Assembly (NCBI GenBank): GCA_014376425.1
Contig: JACMRO010000289.1
Span: 1 to 16,208, forward strand
Length of the DNA stretch: 16,208 bases
From: Rubritepida sp.
GTDB taxonomy: Bacteria > Pseudomonadota > Alphaproteobacteria > Acetobacterales > Acetobacteraceae
Direction: 5' to 3'
The notes under the pieces are model-generated. The model did no database searches and was not told where the DNA came from. It saw only the letters and a program-made list of their open reading frames with translations. Of this stretch, positions 1 to 6,694 are shown in pieces (the stretch's first letter is position 1; every line of letters starts with the position of its first letter). The position numbers were made by a program, and so were the translations under genes.

Positions 1-120
1 GGGCTCTACCTCGTCGGCGCCGGCACCCACCCCGGCGCGGGTGTGCCTGGGGTGATCTCCTCGGCACGGATCCTCGATAAGCTGGTGCCGCATGGCGATG
101 CGTGGCCGGCGCGGGCCTGA
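1..120 (+). CDS. crtI: Phytoene desaturase (CrtI-type), C-terminal end only
   Basis: Frame 1 is open from the first base to TGA at 118-120 and gives 39 residues. They begin GLYLVGAGTHPGAGVPG and continue with a VISSARILDKLVP segment. This is the characteristic C-terminal FAD-binding end of bacterial CrtI-type carotenoid desaturases, which oxidise phytoene stepwise towards lycopene using FAD. The rest of the gene lies upstream of the window, so catalytic completeness and exact product cannot be judged. CrtI-like relatives such as diapophytoene desaturase and CrtD share the motif, so the family is safer than the exact substrate. The gene converges on the minus-strand lipoprotein gene that ends at 269. 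A heptamer repeat array starts at its last codons. Confidence 0.8.
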   Translation, partial: GLYLVGAGTHPGAGVPGVISSARILDKLVPHGDAWPARA

Positions 121-211
121 CGCCTGACGCCTGACGCCTGACGCCTGACGCCTGACGCCGGACACCTGAGGCCGGACACCTGAGGCCGGATACCTGAAGC
201 GGGATACCTGA
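114..211. repeat. Heptanucleotide tandem repeat array, consensus CGCCTGA
   Basis: Fourteen consecutive 7-base units run from the last codons of the crtI end. Five exact CGCCTGA copies (121-155) are preceded by GGCCTGA, which contains the gene's stop codon. Degenerate units follow, alternating CGCCGGA/GGCCGGA with CACCTGA/TACCTGA. Degeneracy increases away from the gene, as expected for an array growing by slipped-strand replication at one end. Since 7 is not a multiple of 3, the exact copies place TGA in all three plus-strand frames. Confidence 0.9.
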
Positions 212-230
212 AGCCTATCACGATACGGCC

Positions 231-254
231 ATGGCCGGGCCCGGGCCCGGCCAT
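231..254. terminator. Perfect 24-bp GC palindrome between convergent genes, candidate bidirectional terminator
   Basis: The half-site ATGGCCGGGCCC is followed directly by its exact reverse complement, so the 24 bases are fully self-complementary. The element sits between the crtI stop (120) and the lipoprotein stop (269) of convergent genes, where a two-way terminator would be expected. No T-tract follows on either strand, so classical intrinsic termination is not assured. It could instead be a protein-binding palindrome. Confidence 0.5.
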
Positions 255-268
255 CGCCGCTCCATTGC

Positions 269-568
269 TCAGTAGCCGCCGCGGTATCCGCGAACGTCCC
301 CCCGGCCATCCCCGCCGCCGCCGCCATAGCCACCGCCATAGCCGCGTGACTGCTGCGAGCGATCGTACAGATACCCACCGGCACCACCCACGCCGGCGCC
401 CAGCAGCGCGCCCAGCCCGGCATTGCCGCCGAAGGAGCCCAGGAGGCCGCCGATCGCGGCGCCGCCCAACGCGCCGGTCCCGGTGCGTTGCTGGGTTTCG
501 TTGAGACCCGCGCAGGCCGACAGACCGAGACCTGTGGCGAGAACGAGCGCAAGACGCATGGATCGCAT
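269..568 (-). CDS. Glycine-zipper outer-membrane lipoprotein (small, hypothetical)
   Basis: This is a 99-residue protein. Residues 1-19 form a lipoprotein signal peptide ending in the lipobox L16-S17-A18-C19, so Cys19 should be lipidated. Residues about 30-66 are a glycine zipper (repeated GxxxG-type spacing, for example GGAAIGGLLGSFGG), the 2TM-type segment found in SlyB/OmpA-like surface proteins. A tyrosine/glycine-rich tail follows from about 75. I chose ATG at 568 because AGGA lies 8 bases upstream and it leaves a normal signal peptide. A TTG at 586 in the same frame would add six residues. It starts 14 bases after the stop of the Rap1a-like gene and is probably co-transcribed with it. 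The role is probably envelope-related; no specific function can be assigned. Confidence 0.8.
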   Translation of the reverse strand: MRSMRLALVLATGLGLSACAGLNETQQRTGTGALGGAAIGGLLGSFGGNAGLGALLGAGVGGAGGYLYDRSQQSRGYGGGYGGGGGDGRGDVRGYRGGY

Positions 569-582
569 GATGTTGTTCCTGA

Positions 583-1002
583 TCAACGCGCGGCGCGCGG
601 GGTGCGGCGGGTCGGCTCGGCGGGGCAGGGGTGCACGGCCTCGGCCCAGCGCAGCAGGCCATCAAGCGCCGGTCCCGCCGCATGCTGCGGGTTCGCCTCG
701 GTCCAGCGAGCGAAGGCCAGGCCGGATACCGCCACTGTCGGCCCTGGGGTCGGCATGCAAAAGAGTTGCCGCGAGCGGCCGGCCGGATGTGCCAGCGCAT
801 GATACTGGCCGAAGCTGGTCAGGAAGCCCTGGCAATAGGCGATGGATTCCAACCGCGGCACGCCCGTCGTCTGCGGATCGCAGACGCGGCCAAGGTCCCG
901 CGCGGTCTGCACTTCGGTGACAGGGCCCTGCGCCAGGGCTGGCACTGCGCCAAATCCCAGCGCGGCCAGCGCGCCGGCCGCCAGTATCATGGTTCGTTGC
1001 AC
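583..1002 (-). CDS. Rap1a/Tai-like secreted small protein
   Basis: This is a 139-residue protein with a Sec signal peptide (hydrophobic residues 5-20, likely cleavage after PALA, A24). The mature part has four cysteines (41, 57, 82, 126). It carries the pattern IAYCQGF ... LFCMPTPGPTV ... FARWTEANPQHAAGPALDGL ... VHPC, which resembles the Rap1a/Tai immunity-type domain: a C-terminal C-x-P, then W-x-E-x-P-x3-H, then a PC ending. Rap1a proteins neutralise a type VI amidase effector in Serratia. Stand-alone alphaproteobacterial relatives with a signal peptide are common and mostly uncharacterised, and no cognate amidase is visible here, so an immunity role is not supported. GTG at 1002 is chosen because GGAGG lies 7 bases upstream. 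ATG at 990 is the alternative. Confidence 0.7.
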   Translation of the reverse strand: MQRTMILAAGALAALGFGAVPALAQGPVTEVQTARDLGRVCDPQTTGVPRLESIAYCQGFLTSFGQYHALAHPAGRSRQLFCMPTPGPTVAVSGLAFARWTEANPQHAAGPALDGLLRWAEAVHPCPAEPTRRTPRAAR

Positions 1003-1008
1003 GATCGA

Positions 1009-1028
1009 TCCTCCGGTTAGAAATTCTA
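1009..1028 (-). promoter_or_regulatory. AT-rich leader with candidate -10 box and SD for the Rap1a-like gene
   Basis: On the minus strand an AT-rich stretch contains TAGAAT (1028 down to 1023), five of six matches to TATAAT. The strong SD GGAGGA follows at 1014-1009, just ahead of the GTG start at 1002. No convincing -35 hexamer lies at the right distance. The AT-richness stands out against the surrounding sequence. Confidence 0.3.
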
Positions 1029-1075
1029 GATTTAGCGAACCACGGCCCATCGCGGTTGTCGATGTGCCGGCGGTG

Positions 1076-1888
1076 TCAGGTCACAGGCAAAACCTCATCG
1101 GTAAACACGGTGAACCCCGCCAGCGTGCACGGACCGAAGGTGGTGGCAATGGCCACATCCGTAGCGTCCCGGCCGCGCGCCATCAGGATGCGGCCGATGC
1201 GCGGCACGTTGTTGCGTGCGTCGAAGGTATGCCAGCGGTCGTCAATGAAGGCCTCGAACCAGGCAGCGAAATCCATCGGCCCCGTCACCGGCACGCCGAT
1301 GTCGCCCAGATAGCCGGTGCAGTACCGCGCGGGGATGTTGACGCAGCGGCACAGCGTGACCGCCAGATGCGCGAAGTCGCGGCATACCCCGATCTTCTCG
1401 TGATACGCCTCGGACGCGGTGCGGGTCGGCCGCGCGTGGTGATAGCCGAAGCTGATGTGGCTGTGCACCCAATCGCAGATCGCCTGCACCTTGGCCCACC
1501 CGGGCTGGATGTGGCCGAACATCTGCCAGGCGATGTTGGAAAGCCGGTCGGTGTCGCAATAGTGACTACCCAGTAGGTAGACCAGGATGTCATCCGGCAG
1601 GTCCTCCACCTTCCGCTGCCAGGCCTGCAGGTGCTGCGGGTCCGGCAGGCCGGTATCGCGGATCAGCAACTGTGTGGTGAGGGTGATGCGTCCCGGTGGC
1701 GCCACCAGCCGCGTGCAGGTGTTGCCGAAGCTGTCGGTATATTCGCGGAACGGCACCGGCGGCGCGATGGTGACCCGGTGCGGCCCCACCAGATCGGCCA
1801 CGCGCGAAGGGTGCGGGCTGATCATCATCAGCATCGGGGTGTTCTGGGGGCAGTCGTAGATGATCTGGCAGCCGGCACTGATCTGCAT
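1076..1888 (-). CDS. Transglutaminase-like superfamily protein, atypical active site
   Basis: This is a 270-residue cytoplasmic protein (no signal peptide). The transglutaminase-like core is clear: a WAKVQAICDWVHSHISFGY helix, then the nucleophile region GVCRDFAHLAVTLCR with Cys169, then NIPARYCTGYL. The acidic part is FDAR (Asp223). The usual histidine motif H-A-W-x-E is replaced by D-F-A-A-W-F-E at 206-212, so position 208 is Ala instead of His. As I recall, a related bacterial subgroup has Ser or Ala there too, which suggests a family trait and not local damage. Members are related to bacterial cysteine peptidases and amide-cleaving enzymes; the substrate is unknown. Start ATG 1888 has AAGGA 8 bases upstream. 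It is on the same strand as its neighbours but more than 70 bases away from them, so it is probably its own unit. Confidence 0.8.
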   Translation of the reverse strand: MQISAGCQIIYDCPQNTPMLMMISPHPSRVADLVGPHRVTIAPPVPFREYTDSFGNTCTRLVAPPGRITLTTQLLIRDTGLPDPQHLQAWQRKVEDLPDDILVYLLGSHYCDTDRLSNIAWQMFGHIQPGWAKVQAICDWVHSHISFGYHHARPTRTASEAYHEKIGVCRDFAHLAVTLCRCVNIPARYCTGYLGDIGVPVTGPMDFAAWFEAFIDDRWHTFDARNNVPRIGRILMARGRDATDVAIATTFGPCTLAGFTVFTDEVLPVT

Positions 1889-2052
1889 GCGTGTCGTCCT
1901 TCGAAGCCGGGTGAACGCGACACCTGGGGCAAGGTTTCGGGTTCGACGCAGTCTGGCCCGGATAGGGCGATGGGGCAGGGCTGCAATTGGCCAGGGTAGG
2001 CAGGCGGCGGCCAGGATTGCGCACGACGCGGGCAGGGTGTGGCCGTATTTTG

Positions 2053-2102
2053 CGCAGGGCGGGGGCGCAGGGCGGGGGCGCTGGCGGGGGCGCTGGCGGG
2101 GG
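2053..2102. repeat. G-rich minisatellite, four 12-13 bp units, G-quadruplex candidate
   Basis: Two 13-bp units (CGCAGGGCGGGGG) are followed by two 12-bp units (CGCTGGCGGGGG). Each ends in a run of five G on the plus strand. The four G5 runs are separated by 7-8 bases, compatible with a G-quadruplex or an i-motif on the other strand. The array lies in the 281-base gap between the hydrolase stop at 2170 and the transglutaminase-like start at 1888. Nothing coding was seen there. Confidence 0.75.
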
Positions 2103-2120
2103 CGCAGGACGGCAGCGCAG

Positions 2121-2172
2121 GCGAGGCCGCCCGCCCAGCGCTACCGCCAGCGAGGCCGCCCGCCCAGCGCTA
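2121..2172. repeat. 23-bp direct repeat, 29-bp period, overlapping a stop codon
   Basis: The 23 bases at 2121-2143 recur exactly at 2150-2172, starting GCGAGGCCGCCCGCC and ending AGCGCTA. The last three bases of the second copy are the complement of the hydrolase stop codon TAG. The 3' end of that gene therefore appears duplicated downstream, giving a second in-phase-looking CTA at 2141-2143. This is a local tandem duplication next to the G-rich minisatellite. Confidence 0.8.
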
Positions 2173-3045
2173 GCGGATTATGCCGCCCGACAGGCTGGCC
2201 GGGATGCGCATCCGCCAGGTGCCCGCATCGACATGGGTGATGAAGTCCAGCACCGCGCGGTTGAAGGCGTCGGGGTCTTCCAGGTTCATCGTGTGGCCGC
2301 ATTTGGGCATGACCAGCAGCGCAGCACTGGGGATGGTGCGCTTCAGGTAGAGGCTGGCCTCCAGCGTCGGGTCGTCCTCGTCGCCGGCGATGATGAAGGT
2401 GGGCAGCGTCATCCGCGCGAAGCCGTCCTTTAGGTCGAACAGGCTGGGGCGCTGGCGCTGCACGCCCTGCATGGTCAGCGCGCTGCCTTCGGTGCTGTGC
2501 TCGGCCAGCTGGGCGATGAATTCGGCAAAGCCGCGCGGGTCCTTCTGCTCGAAGATCAGCCGCGTCGGGCCGTGGCCGTACACCGCGGCCATCCTTTCCA
2601 TGCCCTCGGCGCGGATCCGGGTAATGGTGGCGTCGGTTTCGGCCCAGAACTGTTCGCGCTTGTCGGGCGCGGCGCCGTAGCCCACGCCAGCCGCCACCAG
2701 GCTGCGGGCGAGATGCGGGTGCCGCAACCCCAGATGCAAGGTGGCAAAGCCCCCCATGCTCAGGCCGATGACATGGGCCGGCGCCAGGCCCAGCCCGGTG
2801 ATCACGGCGGCGATGTCGTCCGTCGCGCGGTCCTGGCTGTAGGCCTGGGCGCCAGTCGGCACCGCGCTTGGCGGATAGCCCCGCGCGGCGAATGCGATGC
2901 AACGGTAGCGGCGGGCAAAGAAGCGCAGCTGCATTTCCCAGGCGCGGTGGTCGCCGGCATATTCGTGCACGAAGACCAACGGCGTGCCCTCGCCCACATC
3001 CTCGTAATGCAGGTCGATGCCGTCATCGGTGCGCAGGCTGGGCAT
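2170..3045 (-). CDS. Alpha/beta hydrolase (enol-lactonase/esterase-like)
   Basis: This is a 291-residue single-domain alpha/beta hydrolase, normal length, no signal peptide. The nucleophile elbow is GLSMGG with Ser96. The acid is in AGDEDDPT (Asp222 or Asp225) and the base is His251 in CGHTMNLEDP. The oxyanion region HEYAGD (27-32) replaces the usual HG. The N-terminus (DDGIDLHYEDVGEGTPLVFV) resembles the 3-oxoadipate enol-lactonase/haloperoxidase-type branch, but the substrate is not determinable. ATG 3045 is chosen because AAGGAG lies 9 bases upstream; the frame stays open far beyond it, into sequence antisense to the solute-binding protein gene. The gene is divergent from the six-gene operon starting at 3202, with 156 bases between, so it may act in the same pathway under shared control. 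Confidence 0.88.
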   Translation of the reverse strand: MPSLRTDDGIDLHYEDVGEGTPLVFVHEYAGDHRAWEMQLRFFARRYRCIAFAARGYPPSAVPTGAQAYSQDRATDDIAAVITGLGLAPAHVIGLSMGGFATLHLGLRHPHLARSLVAAGVGYGAAPDKREQFWAETDATITRIRAEGMERMAAVYGHGPTRLIFEQKDPRGFAEFIAQLAEHSTEGSALTMQGVQRQRPSLFDLKDGFARMTLPTFIIAGDEDDPTLEASLYLKRTIPSAALLVMPKCGHTMNLEDPDAFNRAVLDFITHVDAGTWRMRIPASLSGGIIR

Positions 3046-3201
3046 GGGCGGACTCTCCTTGGGCAGGGCATCCTGTGGTTCGCGGCCGGGCGCCGCAAGC
3101 CGGCAGGGGCGGGGCAGGTGGCGGGGCGAGTGGCGAGGCAACGGCGGGGCAAGGCTTGCGCCGGCCCGCGCGCCGGATGATGAAGCGTGCAGGAGACCCC
3201 T
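3046..3201. promoter_or_regulatory. Divergent intergenic region, presumed promoters of the hydrolase and the six-gene operon
   Basis: These 156 bases separate divergent genes and must hold both start regions. SD sites are seen at each end (AAGGAG at 3060-3055 minus; AGGAG at 3191-3195 plus). The middle has several imperfect GGCGGGGC copies (about 3107-3150) and an 8-bp inverted repeat, CGCAAGCC at 3094-3101 and GGCTTGCG at 3153-3160. No clear -35/-10 pair was recognised. No regulator gene is adjacent. Confidence 0.45.
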
Positions 3202-4185
3202 ATGCAACGACGCACCATGCTGCTGACCCCGATGCTTGCATCCCTCTGTTCTTCCCTGTTTCCCCCTCTGGCCGCGCCGGCATTGGCCCAGTCCTGGCCC
3301 AGCCGCCCCATTCGCATCTTCGTGCCCTTCGGCCTGGGCGGGTCGGCCGATGTCGCCGCCCGCGCCCTGCAGGAGCCGCTGGGCGCCGTCCTGGGCCAGC
3401 CGGTGATCGTGGAGAATCGCCCTGGCGCCGGCGCGGTGATCGGCACCGACGCGGTGGCGAAGGCCGCCCCTGATGGCCACACGTTGCTGCTGATGAGCAA
3501 CACCCACACCGCCAACGAGACGTTGCTGCCCAGCCGGCCCTACCAGCTGATGCGCGACCTGATGCCGGTCGCCGCCGTCAACATCGCCCGGCACGTGCTG
3601 GCGGTGCACCCCTCGGTACCGGCCGCGACGGTGCCTGAACTCATCGCCCTGCTGCGCGCCAATCCCGGCCGCTACGACTATGCCAGCAGCGGCCCCGGCA
3701 CGCCCTACCACATCGCCGGCGAGGTGTTCCTGGCGCAGGCCGGCGTGGTGGCGCAGCACATCCCCTTTCGCGGCTCGAACGAAGCGCGCACAGCGCTGGT
3801 CTCCGGCCAGGTGCCGATCATGTTCGACGCCATCCCCACCATGCGCGAGCAGATCATCGGCGGCCGGGTGCGTGGCCTGGCCACCACCGGCCCCGCCCGC
3901 AACGCACTGATGCCCGAACTGCCCGCCGTGGCCGAGACGCTGCCGGGCTATGAGGCATCCATCTGGCTCGGCGTGATGGCGCCCACCGGCACGCCGGCCG
4001 CCATTACCGAGCGCCTGAATGCCGAGATCAACGGCTTCCTGCGCCGGCCCGAGACGGTGGCCGCCCAGGCCCGTGCCGGCGCCGAGCCCCTGCCCATGAC
4101 GATCGCCGAGTTCGACGCTTATCTGCGCGCCGACATCGTCCGGCAGGCGGAATACATCCGCATGGCGCGGATCACGCCCACGTGA
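3202..4185 (+). CDS. Tripartite tricarboxylate transporter (Bug/TctC) family periplasmic solute-binding protein
   Basis: This is a 327-residue protein. Residues 1-29 form a signal peptide with an RR pair near the start (MQRRTMLL) and likely cleavage at APALA. The mature start SWPSRPIRIFVPFGLGGSADV is the Bug family hallmark, followed by VIVENRPGAGAVIGTDAVAKAAPDG and the ligand-loop segment YASSGPGTPYHIAGE. Bug proteins bind carboxylates and other small organic acids in the periplasm. Most, as here, lack adjacent TctA/TctB membrane subunits and may serve uptake, sensing or scavenging. ATG 3202 is preferred over an in-frame GTG at 3187 because AGGAG is 6 bases upstream. Its stop overlaps the next start (GTGA), so it is translationally coupled to the molybdenum hydroxylase genes and may deliver their substrate. 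Confidence 0.93.
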   Translation: MQRRTMLLTPMLASLCSSLFPPLAAPALAQSWPSRPIRIFVPFGLGGSADVAARALQEPLGAVLGQPVIVENRPGAGAVIGTDAVAKAAPDGHTLLLMSNTHTANETLLPSRPYQLMRDLMPVAAVNIARHVLAVHPSVPAATVPELIALLRANPGRYDYASSGPGTPYHIAGEVFLAQAGVVAQHIPFRGSNEARTALVSGQVPIMFDAIPTMREQIIGGRVRGLATTGPARNALMPELPAVAETLPGYEASIWLGVMAPTGTPAAITERLNAEINGFLRRPETVAAQARAGAEPLPMTIAEFDAYLRADIVRQAEYIRMARITPT

Positions 4186-4634
4186 GTTTCTCGCTGAATG
4201 GCGTGCCCGTGGCGCTGCCGCAGGGCGGTACCTTGTTGCAGGCCTTGCGCGGTCCATTCGGCCTGAACGGCCCCAAGCTCGGCTGCGCTGCCGAAGCCTG
4301 CGGAGCCTGCCACGTGTTGCTGGACGGCGTCTCGGTGCCAAGCTGCGCGCTGCCGGTCGAGGCGGTGGCGGGTCGTGTCGTGGTGACGCTGGAGGGCCTT
4401 GGCACCCCCGAGGACCCGCACCCGCTGCAGACCGCGTTTCTGGAAGAACAGGCAGGGCAATGCGGCTACTGCCTGTCCGGCATCATCATCAGCGCCGCGG
4501 CGCTGCTGCGGCGCGAGGCGAAGCCCGATGAGGACGCGGTGCGCGCGGCCCTGCAGCCGCATCTCTGCCGCTGCCACAGCCACAACCGGATTCTTCGCGC
4601 GGTGCTGCGGGCCCAGGCGGAGCCCCACCAGTGA
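4182..4634 (+). CDS. Molybdenum hydroxylase small subunit with two [2Fe-2S] clusters (IorA/CoxS-like)
   Basis: This is a 150-residue protein of standard length for the small subunit of xanthine-dehydrogenase-family hydroxylases. The N-terminal plant-type ferredoxin domain has Cys35, 40, 43 and 55 (CAAEACGAC ... C). The C-terminal all-helical domain has the second cluster motif, Cys94, 97, 129 and 131 (CGYC ... CRC). It carries electrons from the molybdenum site in the partner subunit to an external acceptor. The start is GTG at 4182, overlapping the previous TGA as GTGA; the stop overlaps the next GTG the same way. Family members oxidise isoquinoline, nicotinate, aldehydes, CO and similar; the substrate follows the large subunit. 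It is cytoplasmic, with no signal peptide. Confidence 0.95.
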   Translation: MSFSLNGVPVALPQGGTLLQALRGPFGLNGPKLGCAAEACGACHVLLDGVSVPSCALPVEAVAGRVVVTLEGLGTPEDPHPLQTAFLEEQAGQCGYCLSGIIISAAALLRREAKPDEDAVRAALQPHLCRCHSHNRILRAVLRAQAEPHQ

Positions 4635-6694
4635 ACCTCGCCTTCAATACCGCGCCTGACGACCGGCCCAGGCTGCCCGGCTCGCTGCACGTCAACCGCC
4701 GGCTGTCGCAATGGCTGGAATTCCGCGCCGACGGCACCGTGCTGGTGCGGCCGGGCAAGGTCGAGCTGGGCCAGGGCATCCTGACCGCGCTGACCCAGAT
4801 CGTTGCCGATGAGCTGGACGTGGACCCAGCCCGCGTGGCCCTGCTGCCGGCGACGACGGGCGTCAGCCCGAACGAGGCGGTGACCAGCGGCAGCCTGAGC
4901 GTGCAGGAGAGCGGGATGGCGCTGCGCCATGCGGCGGCCGATGCGCGGAGCATTTTCCTCTCCGTCGTCTCGCAGCGCAGCGGCGTGACGCCCGATGCGA
5001 TCCGCGTCGAGGACGGCGCCTTCATCGGACCCGATGGCCCGCTGGGCAGCTACTGGGACATGGCGGGGCAGGGGTTGCTGGAGGCTGAGGCCTCGCCCGC
5101 CGCGCAGCCCAAGCCGGCGGCCGCGCGGCGCCTGGTTGGCACCTCGTGGCCGCGGCTGGACCTGCCGGCGAAGGTGTTCGGCCAGGCCCGGTTCATCCAT
5201 GACATGCGGCTGCCGGGCATGCTGCACGCGCGGATGGTCCGGCCGCCTTCGGTGGGCGCGCGTCTGCTCTCGGTCGGGCCGCCCGCGGGTGCGACACTGG
5301 TGCGGGACGGCGACTTCCTGGCCGTGGTCGCCGCCAGCGAGGCCCTGGCCGACCGCGCGGCGGCGCGTCTCAAGCCCAGCTGGAGCGCCGGTACCGGACT
5401 GCCGCCCGACACCGACGCCTGGCTGCGCGCCGCCCCCGGTGAGGACAGCGTGGTCGCGAGCGACGGCACCCCGGCCCCGCCGACCCTCACCCGCGAATTC
5501 CGCCGCCCGTATTTCGCCCACGCCTCGGTCGGGCTGTGCTGCGCCCTGGCGCGCTGGGACGGCGACGCGCTGACCGTCTGGAGCCATACCCAGGGCCCCT
5601 ACAACCTGGCCGCCGACCTCGCGAAGGCGCTCGGCGTGCCGCCCGACGCCATCACCGTCATCCACGCCGAAGGTGCCGGCTGCTACGGCCATAATGGCGC
5701 CGATGACGTAGCGCTGGACGCAGCGCTGTGCGCCCGCGAGACCCCTGGTGTGCCGGTGCGCGCCCTGTGGTCCCGCGCCGAGGAGCTGGGCCACGGTCCG
5801 CTCTCCCCTGCCATGCTGGTGCGGGTCGATGCCACCACCGACGCCGCGGGAAACCTCACCCATTGGTCCAGCCACATCCGCAGCAACGGCCATTCCGGCC
5901 GCCCGGGCCGTGGCGCGGTGGCGACGCTGCTGGCAGCGCCCTGGATTCTCGGTGGCCAGCCCATGCCGGCCTCGATCAATCCCCCGCTCGCCGGGGGCGG
6001 CGGGGCGCAGCGCAATGCGGTGCCGATCTACGACGTGCCGAACTTGCAAGTCGGGCTGACCCGCATCACCGACATGCCGATCCGCAGCTCCGCCCTGCGC
6101 GGCCTGGGCGCGCTGATCAACGTCTGGTCGATCGAAAGCGTGATGGACGAACTGGCTGGGCGCGCCGGCGTGGACCCGGTGGAATATCGCCTGCGGCATC
6201 TGTCCGACCCGCGCGCCCGTGCCGTGCTGGAAGCCGTGGCGGCGATGGCACCGCGCGCGCCCGGTTGGGGCATCGCCGTCGCTCGCTACAAGAACCTCGG
6301 CGCCTGGTGCGCCGTCGCCGCCCGCGTCGAGGCTGACGAGCGCGTCCGCTGCCGCGAGCTGTGGATCGCCGCCGATATGGGCGAGGTGATCAACCCTGAT
6401 GGCGCGGTGAACCAGCTGGAGGGCGGCGCGCTGCATGGCGTTTCGGTCGCGCTGCACGAAGAGGCACGGCATGACGGCAGCCGCATCACCAGCGACAGTT
6501 GGGACACATACCCGGTGCTGCGCTTCGCCGACGTGCCCCGCGTGACCACGCGCCTGATCACACGCCCCGAACAGCCGCCGCTGGGCGCCGGCGAGGCCTC
6601 GATGGCGCCGGCCATCGCCGCCATCGCCGCCGGCATCCACGCAGCGTTGGGTGTCCGCCCCACGCGCCTGCCCTTCACGCCCGAGAACCTCTGA
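4631..6694 (+). CDS. Xanthine dehydrogenase family molybdopterin-binding (catalytic) subunit
   Basis: This is a 687-residue large subunit that hydroxylates its substrate at a molybdenum-cytosine or -guanine dinucleotide cofactor. Visible motifs are GKVELGQGILTALTQI (GQG at 47-49), KVFGQARFIHDMRLPGMLHA (181-200), a GAGCYGHNGADD segment near 350, and the C-terminal GAGEAS with the catalytic glutamate at 655. It is at the short end for the family (IorB/nicotinate-dehydrogenase-B-like proteins are usually somewhat longer). It lacks a Tat signal, so it is probably cytoplasmic. The GAGCYGHNG motif points to the IorB/nicotinate dehydrogenase-like branch, which acts on N-heteroaromatics and aldehydes. 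No FAD or cytochrome subunit is encoded beside it, so the electron acceptor is unknown. Start GTG 4631 overlaps the small-subunit stop as GTGA. Confidence 0.93.
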   Translation: MNLAFNTAPDDRPRLPGSLHVNRRLSQWLEFRADGTVLVRPGKVELGQGILTALTQIVADELDVDPARVALLPATTGVSPNEAVTSGSLSVQESGMALRHAAADARSIFLSVVSQRSGVTPDAIRVEDGAFIGPDGPLGSYWDMAGQGLLEAEASPAAQPKPAAARRLVGTSWPRLDLPAKVFGQARFIHDMRLPGMLHARMVRPPSVGARLLSVGPPAGATLVRDGDFLAVVAASEALADRAAARLKPSWSAGTGLPPDTDAWLRAAPGEDSVVASDGTPAPPTLTREFRRPYFAHASVGLCCALARWDGDALTVWSHTQGPYNLAADLAKALGVPPDAITVIHAEGAGCYGHNGADDVALDAALCARETPGVPVRALWSRAEELGHGPLSPAMLVRVDATTDAAGNLTHWSSHIRSNGHSGRPGRGAVATLLAAPWILGGQPMPASINPPLAGGGGAQRNAVPIYDVPNLQVGLTRITDMPIRSSALRGLGALINVWSIESVMDELAGRAGVDPVEYRLRHLSDPRARAVLEAVAAMAPRAPGWGIAVARYKNLGAWCAVAARVEADERVRCRELWIAADMGEVINPDGAVNQLEGGALHGVSVALHEEARHDGSRITSDSWDTYPVLRFADVPRVTTRLITRPEQPPLGAGEASMAPAIAAIAAGIHAALGVRPTRLPFTPENL

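Noticed and set aside
114..211. CRISPR-like array
   Set aside because: Units are 7 bases with no spacers; this is a simple tandem repeat.
583..1002. Type VI secretion immunity gene with partner
   Set aside because: The Rap1a-like domain is plausible, but no amidase effector or secretion gene is adjacent; the neighbour is a glycine-zipper lipoprotein.
3046..4341. N-terminal extension of the minus-strand hydrolase frame up to 4341
   Set aside because: The extension lies antisense to the Bug gene, and the ATG at 3045 has a good SD and the normal family N-terminus.
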